NCBI RefSeq assembly: GCF_004363245.1
Contig: NZ_SNYV01000014.1
Coordinates: forward strand, 496,001-560,000
Direction: 5' to 3'
Source of the DNA: Sphingobacterium yanglingense
GTDB lineage: Bacteria > Bacteroidota > Bacteroidia > Sphingobacteriales > Sphingobacteriaceae
Length of the DNA: 64,000 bases
Below, one piece after another: positions 58,942 to 64,000 of this stretch (position 1 is the first letter of the stretch; every line of letters starts with the position of its first letter). The notes beneath the pieces were generated by a model. It was not told where the DNA came from, searched no databases, and saw only the letters and a program-made list of their open reading frames with translations. Made by a program: the position numbers and the translations under genes.

Positions 58942-61593
58942 TTATAGTTTTTTGAGATTGAGACGTAATGAGTTCAGTATAACTGAAACTGAGCTTAGAC
59001 TCATGGCTGCGGCTGCAATCATTGGGGACATCAATATGCCGAACGTAGGGTACAATAATCCTGCGGCTATCGGTATTCCGATTACATTATATAAAAATGC
59101 AAACAGCAGATTCTCTTTGATGTTGCGCATCATCATACGGCTCAGGTCTATTGCTTTGGAGACGCCTGTCAGTTCTCCTTTTAAGAGTGTGATATCCGAA
59201 CTCTGTATGGCAACATCGGTACCGGATCCCATGGCAATACCTACATCAGCTTGCGTCAGGGCTGGAGCGTCATTAATTCCGTCGCCCGTCATTGCTACGA
59301 TTTTACCTTCACTTTGCAATTTGCTGATTTCTTCCAGCTTGTCATGGGGAAGTAGTTTGGCTTTGAATGAGTTTATTCCCGTGTCATTGGCTACCGCCTG
59401 CGCTGTAAGTTCATTGTCTCCGGTGAGCATCACAACCTGGATGCCCAGACTCTGTACATGAGAGATGATTTCTTTTGCATTGACCTTTATCTTATCTTTT
59501 ACTGCAATAAAACCGGCATACTGTTGATCTAAGGCTAGATAGGATACACTGGAGCCATTGGATTGTAATTGATGTACTTTGTCTCTTATGGAGGTTGGAA
59601 TACTAATATGGTTGTCCTGGAGTAAGGCTTCATTACCCAAGTATGCCTGACGGTCTCCGATACGGGCAGCAACTCCTTTTCCGGTGATGTTCAGGAAATC
59701 TTCAATGGTTGACAGGGAGATGGATTTCTCGGCCGCTTTATTGACCATGGCTTCTGCCAGTGGGTGAGAGCTTTGTTTGTTGATCGATGCTGCTATTTGG
59801 AGGATATCATCATTATCAATATTGTCCGCACCTTCAAAAGTGGTTACTTCAGGTTTACCTTCTGTGATAGTCCCTGTCTTGTCGAGAATAAGGTAGTCTA
59901 TCTTACGAAGTTGTTCTAGAGCTTCGGCTTTTTTTACCAGTATGCCATTTTTTGCACCTTTACCTATACTCACCATGACGGACATGGGCGTAGCTAAACC
60001 TAATGCACAAGGACAGGCTACGATAAGGATTGCTAGGGCATTGGTGATGGCATATGAAAGACTATCTTCTACTCCGCTTACTATCCAAACAATGAAGGTG
60101 GCTATTGCTATGAGTATAATAATGGGAACAAATACTCTTGATATTCGGTCAGTAAGCTTTTGTATGGGGGCCTGACTTCTGCTGGCATCGTTGACCAATT
60201 GTATAATCTGGGATAATAGGGTTTCTGATCCGATATGGGTTGCTTGCATGACGAAGCTATGATTGCCGTTGATAGTCCCTCCAATAACATTGTCGCCCTT
60301 TCTTTTTTCTACAGGGATAGATTCACCCGTAATCATAGATTCATCTACAGAAGAGCTTCCTTCTGTAATAATACCGTCTATAGGTACTTTGTCGCCTGGA
60401 CGCACGCGCAACATATAGCCTTTGTGTATGTCTGTTACGGCTATTCGTTGTTCATTACCTTCATGTAGCCATATCGCTTCGGCGGGAGTAAGTTTGACCA
60501 GCGCCTTGATGGCTGAGTTGGTTTTGGAATGTGCTTTCGCTTCCATGAGTTGCCCTAATATTACGAGCGTAATAATCACGACTACCGATTCAAAGTACAG
60601 GTGGGGATGGGCATTGTGTTCTAGCATCTCTGTAGGGAGAACCTGAGGAAATAGGAGTGCTACTATACTAAAAATGAAAGCTGCTGCAGTACCTAGGGCA
60701 ATAAGACTGAACATATTGAGGTTCCATGTTCTGAAAGATGTCCAGCCACGTTGAAAGAAGGTCCAGCCTGTGTAAAAGATAACCGGCAAGGTGAGAATAA
60801 GCTGTACCCAACCATTGATATGAGCTGGAATGAGCTGACTTATCGGTTTTCCTGGAAGCATATCCCCCATAGACAGGATGAATACGGGTAGGGTAAAGAT
60901 TACGCTGATTATCAGCTTTTTTTTCCAGTCTTGATAGACGTCATCTTCATCTTCTGTCTGCTGGTTAGGTACGAGATCCATACCACAGATAGGACAGACA
61001 CCTGGTTTGTCCTGTTGAATCTCGGGGTGCATCGGGCAACTGAATGTGACTTTCAGATTTGTCTCTGGTATTTTTTCTAAATTCATCCCGCATACTGGGC
61101 ATGTGCCAGCTTTATCATATACCTTGTCACCTTCACAATGCATGGGACAGTAATATTTTCCTGCATTAGATGTATTGCTTTCTGGAGATTTTGGGGGATG
61201 TTGATGTTGATGTGCGGGCGTTTGGCGGACCTGTTCTATTGGTTGTAAGAACATGTTACACACCGGACAACGCCCTTTTTGGCTATATATCTTATCGTGC
61301 CCTTCGCAAAACATTGGACAGATGTATTGCCCGCTAGGGGAATCGTCGACTTGTTTTGGAGGATTCGGATGATGGCTGTGTGCTTGTTCGTGTAGTTGAT
61401 AGTTGCTGCTTATTTCGCTGATTTTCTCCTGAAGCTTGGCGAGCTCAAGGTGGTCTTCGCTCTCTATTTCTGCTTTTTCTTCTTCTAACGAGATACGGAC
61501 ATTTATGCCAGGTATTTCATTAAGCTTGTTTTCTATTTGTGTACGACAACCATCACAGGTCATGCCACTGATATAATAGGTGTGTTTATGCAT
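58942..61593 (-). CDS. copper-type P1B ATPase with HMA and three heavy-metal-binding modules
   Basis: 883 residues, exporting monovalent copper or silver by family. Residues 1-70: HMA domain with G10-M-T-C13-D-G-C16. Then three cysteine modules at about 90-116, 148-172 and 184-208, each CPM...CPxCxM(F/N/D)L, with His-rich linkers ([17 protein letters not shown]). Transport core: [10 protein letters not shown] in helix 6, DKTGTITEG phosphorylation site, SSHPLAEAM (HP motif) and [11 protein letters not shown]. The final helix pair has [14 protein letters not shown] and [15 protein letters not shown]. Monocistronic; no copper chaperone or regulator is next to it. Confidence 0.95.
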   Translation of the reverse strand: MHKHTYYISGMTCDGCRTQIENKLNEIPGINVRISLEEEKAEIESEDHLELAKLQEKISEISSNYQLHEQAHSHHPNPPKQVDDSPSGQYICPMFCEGHDKIYSQKGRCPVCNMFLQPIEQVRQTPAHQHQHPPKSPESNTSNAGKYYCPMHCEGDKVYDKAGTCPVCGMNLEKIPETNLKVTFSCPMHPEIQQDKPGVCPICGMDLVPNQQTEDEDDVYQDWKKKLIISVIFTLPVFILSMGDMLPGKPISQLIPAHINGWVQLILTLPVIFYTGWTFFQRGWTSFRTWNLNMFSLIALGTAAAFIFSIVALLFPQVLPTEMLEHNAHPHLYFESVVVIITLVILGQLMEAKAHSKTNSAIKALVKLTPAEAIWLHEGNEQRIAVTDIHKGYMLRVRPGDKVPIDGIITEGSSSVDESMITGESIPVEKRKGDNVIGGTINGNHSFVMQATHIGSETLLSQIIQLVNDASRSQAPIQKLTDRISRVFVPIIILIAIATFIVWIVSGVEDSLSYAITNALAILIVACPCALGLATPMSVMVSIGKGAKNGILVKKAEALEQLRKIDYLILDKTGTITEGKPEVTTFEGADNIDNDDILQIAASINKQSSHPLAEAMVNKAAEKSISLSTIEDFLNITGKGVAARIGDRQAYLGNEALLQDNHISIPTSIRDKVHQLQSNGSSVSYLALDQQYAGFIAVKDKIKVNAKEIISHVQSLGIQVVMLTGDNELTAQAVANDTGINSFKAKLLPHDKLEEISKLQSEGKIVAMTGDGINDAPALTQADVGIAMGSGTDVAIQSSDITLLKGELTGVSKAIDLSRMMMRNIKENLLFAFLYNVIGIPIAAGLLYPTFGILMSPMIAAAAMSLSSVSVILNSLRLNLKKL

Positions 61594-61705
61594 AATAGAT
61601 CGTGGTATAAAATGTTATTATAATAATGATAACACTAATTTCGGGTTAATGTTGGCCAGGATGTTATATAATTTTTAAGAAATGATATAGATTTCCAGTC
61701 ATTTG

Positions 61706-61755
61706 TTTTTTTCTGATTGTATGTTGGCGAATACAAACCATTTTCCTTAAGTTTG
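61706..61755 (+). promoter_or_regulatory. extended promoter element upstream of the recombinase gene
   Basis: T-run, CTG, four bases, TATGTTG (TTG at 61724-61726), GCG, AATACAA, ten bases, TTAAGTTTG (-7 TAAGTTTG at 61748-61755). Spacing from -33 to -7 is 21 bases. The parts and the ten-base gap match the element at 3048-3095; the only length change is a 3-base insertion. Confidence 0.6.
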
Positions 61756-61779
61756 ATAGGAGAGGGGAAGTAGCATACT

Positions 61780-62661
61780 ATGTATAAAGATCGGTTTATT
61801 AGTTTTTTGACGTTTGAGAAACGTTACTCGCCACATACCATAAAAGCGTATGAAATGGAGGTGAAAGGTTTTTTAGATTTTTTGGAAGCTGAAAATGTGC
61901 CTTTTGAGGAAGTTGATCATAAGCTGATGCGGTATTACTTTTCTATACTGCGGGAGAAAGGGAAAGAGGCAAGTTCTGTGAATCGAGCAATTTCTACCTT
62001 ACGTTCTTTCTATAAGTTTTTGCAACGCGAGCAATTGGTGGTCAAAAATCCTGTTCGTTTGATTCAAGCGTTGAAAACACCTAAGAAATTGCCGGTTGTG
62101 GTGGAGAAGGATAAGATGAATCAATTGCTGGATCATATGGATGCAGTAGCAGATGATTTTGAGTCATTGCGTGATTTTATTATTATGGAACTGCTTTTTG
62201 GAACGGGTATACGGCTTTCCGAACTTTTGGAAATAAAAGAGAGTGATATTGATTTTTACAATAAAAAAATCCTTATATTAGGGAAAAGGAATAAGGAACG
62301 TTTTGTTCCATTACATTTAACCTTAATCGAAGAACTAAAAGAGTATATAGGAAAGAAAAAACTTCAAAATTTAGAAAACATTTCCGAATATTTAGTCGTT
62401 ACTAAAGAAGGAAAGAGAGCGTATCGGTTGTTGATTTATAGAGTAGTGAAAAAGTATCTAAGTATGATTACTTCACAGAAAAAAAGAAGCCCACATGTAC
62501 TTCGACATAGCTTTGCTACATCTTTATTAGACAATGGTGCGGATCTCAATGCAATCAAAGAGTTACTAGGTCATGCTGGATTGGCGGCCACTCAGGTGTA
62601 TACGCACAATTCGGCAGAGCGGTTAAAATCAATTTACAAACAAGCACATCCAAAGGCTTAA
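61780..62661 (+). CDS. xerC: tyrosine recombinase XerC/XerD type
   Basis: 293 residues. The N-terminal SAM-like core-binding domain (1-100, YSPHTIKAYEMEVKGFLDFL) precedes the catalytic domain with R (GTGIRLSELLEI), K (ILILGKRNKERFVPL), HxxR (HVLRHSFATSLL), H (LLGHAGLAATQVYTH) and Tyr in QVYTH. Likely resolves chromosome dimers at dif. Alone between the ATPase and HPF genes, with no integrase-like extra domain or mobile cargo. Whether C or D is its partner role is uncertain. Confidence 0.88.
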   Translation: MYKDRFISFLTFEKRYSPHTIKAYEMEVKGFLDFLEAENVPFEEVDHKLMRYYFSILREKGKEASSVNRAISTLRSFYKFLQREQLVVKNPVRLIQALKTPKKLPVVVEKDKMNQLLDHMDAVADDFESLRDFIIMELLFGTGIRLSELLEIKESDIDFYNKKILILGKRNKERFVPLHLTLIEELKEYIGKKKLQNLENISEYLVVTKEGKRAYRLLIYRVVKKYLSMITSQKKRSPHVLRHSFATSLLDNGADLNAIKELLGHAGLAATQVYTHNSAERLKSIYKQAHPKA

Positions 62662-62665
62662 AAAA

Positions 62666-62670
62666 GGAGG
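62666..62670 (+). promoter_or_regulatory. Shine-Dalgarno sequence before hpf
   Basis: GGAGG four bases before the ATG at 62675, a strong match to anti-SD. Most genes in this window, as in Bacteroidota generally, have no such site, so it stands out. Confidence 0.7.
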
Positions 62671-62674
62671 AAAA

Positions 62675-63019
62675 ATGAACATTAACGTACAATCAATCAA
62701 ATTCGATGCAGATCAAAAATTGGTAGACTTTATCAAAAGGAAAACTGGCAAATTGGAGCAGTATTTGGACAATATCATTGAAGGCGTATGTTATCTTCGT
62801 TTGGAAAATGTGGAAGGCGAAGAGAATAAGGTGGTAGAATTGAAGTTTAATATTCCAGGTAGTCAGCTTTTTGCAAAAGCGCAAGCGAAAAGTTTTGAGG
62901 AGGCGACAGATATTGCGGTAGAGTCGTTGAGACGTCAGATTAATAAACATAAAACGAAAACTAGGACAAATGCTAGTAATCATAAAGAGATAATCTCTGC
63001 AGAAGAGGAAGAGTATTAA
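62675..63019 (+). CDS. hpf: ribosome hibernation-promoting factor family (HPF/RaiA)
   Basis: 114 residues, short HPF type: MNINVQSIKFDADQKLVDFIKRK (core INVQSIKFDADQKLVD), LEQYLDNIIEGVCYLRLE, and the basic end SLRRQINKHKTKTRTN. Binds the 30S subunit and promotes ribosome inactivation in stationary phase. It follows the recombinase gene by 13 bases, so the two share a transcript, which ends at the hairpin at 63053. Confidence 0.92.
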   Translation: MNINVQSIKFDADQKLVDFIKRKTGKLEQYLDNIIEGVCYLRLENVEGEENKVVELKFNIPGSQLFAKAQAKSFEEATDIAVESLRRQINKHKTKTRTNASNHKEIISAEEEEY

Positions 63020-63052
63020 TTGTTGGAGAATCTCTGAACACGTTTAAAGAAG

Positions 63053-63080
63053 GCGGCTTATTATTAAGCCGCTTTTTTTT
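63053..63080 (+). terminator. Rho-independent terminator after hpf
   Basis: GCGGCTTA (63053-63060) and TAAGCCGC (63065-63072) around TTAT, followed by eight T residues. Confidence 0.9.
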
Positions 63081-63181
63081 ATGTTTTTCTATCTCTTATT
63101 TTATTTGGATTAATTCTTGATTAAGTTTATATTTGCTCATCATTTAACAATAGCAGTCTAAACAAAATAAGGTAGGAAGAA

Positions 63182-63544
63182 ATGATTTGTCCATTAGCGA
63201 ATGTAGAAGAGGTGTTTACAACATCACAGGGGGCGGTTTATCAGTGCAGTCGAAAAAACTGTTACTGGTTAGAGTTTCAAGGTAATACTACGGCGTTTAA
63301 GGTAAGTGATTTTTTTGTGTTCAAACGGAGTGTCGATCAGATTGATGTTGAGGCTATGCTGAATAACTCTTCCCGCTCTTTTGATTTTGAATTAATTATG
63401 CCATTCCGTACGGAACGCTGCTTTCTATTATCCGTAGAAGATGTGCTTGAGTTACGGGATCTATTGGCTGGCGCTAAATTTATGCTTGAATTAAATGGAC
63501 AGATTCGCTCCATCCTAAGACGCGACGCTGTATTGGCAATCTAA
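63182..63544 (+). CDS. small cytoplasmic protein of unknown function (DUF6686-like)
   Basis: 120 residues. The N-terminal half carries ICPLANVEEVFTT and VYQCSRKNCYWLEFQ with four cysteines (two in CSRKNC), possibly metal binding. The remainder is a globular domain with FELIMPFRTERCFLLSVEDV and LRDLLAGAKFMLELN. From memory this resembles a Bacteroidota family, DUF6686; the match is not certain. Lies between hpf and ferritin. Confidence 0.6.
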   Translation: MICPLANVEEVFTTSQGAVYQCSRKNCYWLEFQGNTTAFKVSDFFVFKRSVDQIDVEAMLNNSSRSFDFELIMPFRTERCFLLSVEDVLELRDLLAGAKFMLELNGQIRSILRRDAVLAI

Positions 63545-63653
63545 TTGTAATTATTTTAAATCATATTGAGTCTAAACAACTTAGCTTTTTTAGGTTGTAA
63601 TTTAGACTGAATTTGTATTGCATATTTTTTATCTATATCGCTCATTTAGCCTT

Positions 63654-63661
63654 TATCTTTG
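63654..63661 (+). promoter_or_regulatory. -7 element of the ferritin gene
   Basis: TATCTTTG followed by TA matches TAnnTTTG; leader to the ATG at 63731 would be about 60 bases. No clear -33. Confidence 0.45.
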
Positions 63662-63730
63662 TATTAACAAACAAAGGATGATTGTCGTTTGTTATGTTTA
63701 AATAAAGTGTAAAAAATAAAAAATAACGAT

Positions 63731-64000
63731 ATGAAAGATTTATTGAAATTAAGATCATCTCTAGCTGAAGAGATTGAGAATATATTAAACGCGCAAGTAA
63801 AAATCGAAGCTCATTCATCCGCATTGTATCTAGCTATGTCAGCTTGGTGTGATGACCAAGGGTTAGACAATTCTTCTAAGTTCTTTGCAAAGCAATCGGA
63901 TGAAGAACGTGAGCATATGCTGAAGCTTTTTAACTATATCAACGATCGTGGAGGAAGAGCTATCTCTCCGGAGATTACGAATATCCCTGTTGATTTTGAA
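63731..64000 (+). CDS. ferritin (partial, cut by the window end)
   Basis: Ninety codons from ATG 63731 run in frame to the last base. The visible part begins MKDLLKLRSSLAEEIENIL and has the ferroxidase-site pattern NAQVKIEAHSSALYLAMSAWC and SDEEREHMLKLFNYINDRGG, with E and ExxH ligands. It is a non-haem iron-storage protein, ftnA-like. The rest lies outside the window. Confidence 0.9.
   Translation, partial: MKDLLKLRSSLAEEIENILNAQVKIEAHSSALYLAMSAWCDDQGLDNSSKFFAKQSDEEREHMLKLFNYINDRGGRAISPEITNIPVDFE

Noticed and set aside
58880..59461. 193-codon forward frame opposite the P-type ATPase gene
   Set aside because: It is the antisense reading of a clear ATPase gene with all motifs in the reverse strand; no independent support.
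61780..62661. Recombinase as sign of an integron or integrative element
   Set aside because: No attC sites, cargo genes or flanking repeats; length and domains are those of housekeeping XerC/XerD.

Overview
The window reads as a piece of a Bacteroidota chromosome, most likely Sphingobacteriaceae (Sphingobacterium/Pedobacter type). The reasons are a SusC/SusD pair behind an ECF sigma factor and FecR anti-sigma factor, further TonB receptors with carboxypeptidase-regulatory-like N-termini, a split LysO transporter, a general lack of Shine-Dalgarno sequences, and many promoters of the Bacteroidota type (-33 TTTG/TTG, -7 TAnnTTTG). Base composition looks moderately AT-rich throughout. I found no tRNA, rRNA, transposase, prophage or CRISPR array.

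Layout. 1-11 kb: thioredoxin, a CBS-domain membrane protein, a sugar-kinase-like phosphotransferase with a CBM9-like protein, a reverse-strand operon (ArsC/Spx-like protein, M1 peptidase, carboxypeptidase-regulatory-like protein, class A beta-lactamase-like hydrolase), class II aldolase and LepA. 11-13 kb: FolD, a LEA-like lipoprotein with an EF-hand-like loop, and a GreA/GreB-like small protein. 13.2-20.5 kb: a signalling cluster (receiver-PAS kinase, large CHASE3-HAMP-GAF hybrid kinase with three receivers, lone receiver, CheR, CheB, lone receiver) with no chemoreceptor, CheA or CheW nearby. 20.5-30 kb: a polysaccharide utilisation locus (ECF sigma, FecR, SusC with STN domain, SusD, split LysO, GH63-like lipoprotein). 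30-38 kb: exported SOD, an AraC regulator and an RND efflux operon. 38-46.6 kb: an unknown lipoprotein, MgtC, a structured 0.5-kb intergenic region and two convergent outer-membrane receptors. 46.6-58.7 kb: LOG-family protein, RecR, MFS transporter, a two-gene 5'-nucleotidase, a three-gene operon of unknown envelope proteins, HAD phosphatase, methyltransferase, VOC protein and DUF72. 58.9-64 kb: copper-type P1B ATPase with three extra metal-binding modules, XerC-type recombinase, HPF, a small unknown protein and a ferritin cut by the window end.

How the parts work together. In the utilisation locus the SusC STN domain should signal ligand binding to FecR, which releases the ECF sigma factor. 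In the CheR/CheB cluster the obvious methylation substrate is missing, and the long Glu/Gln-rich coiled coil of the large hybrid kinase is the best local candidate. Convergent gene pairs are often separated by strong bidirectional hairpins, two of which overlap stop codons. A nearly identical extended promoter element precedes two unrelated genes (the CBM9-like gene and the recombinase). Those points, the split nucleotidase with different export signals, and the structured 39.6-40.1 kb intergenic region are the items I consider most worth a second look.
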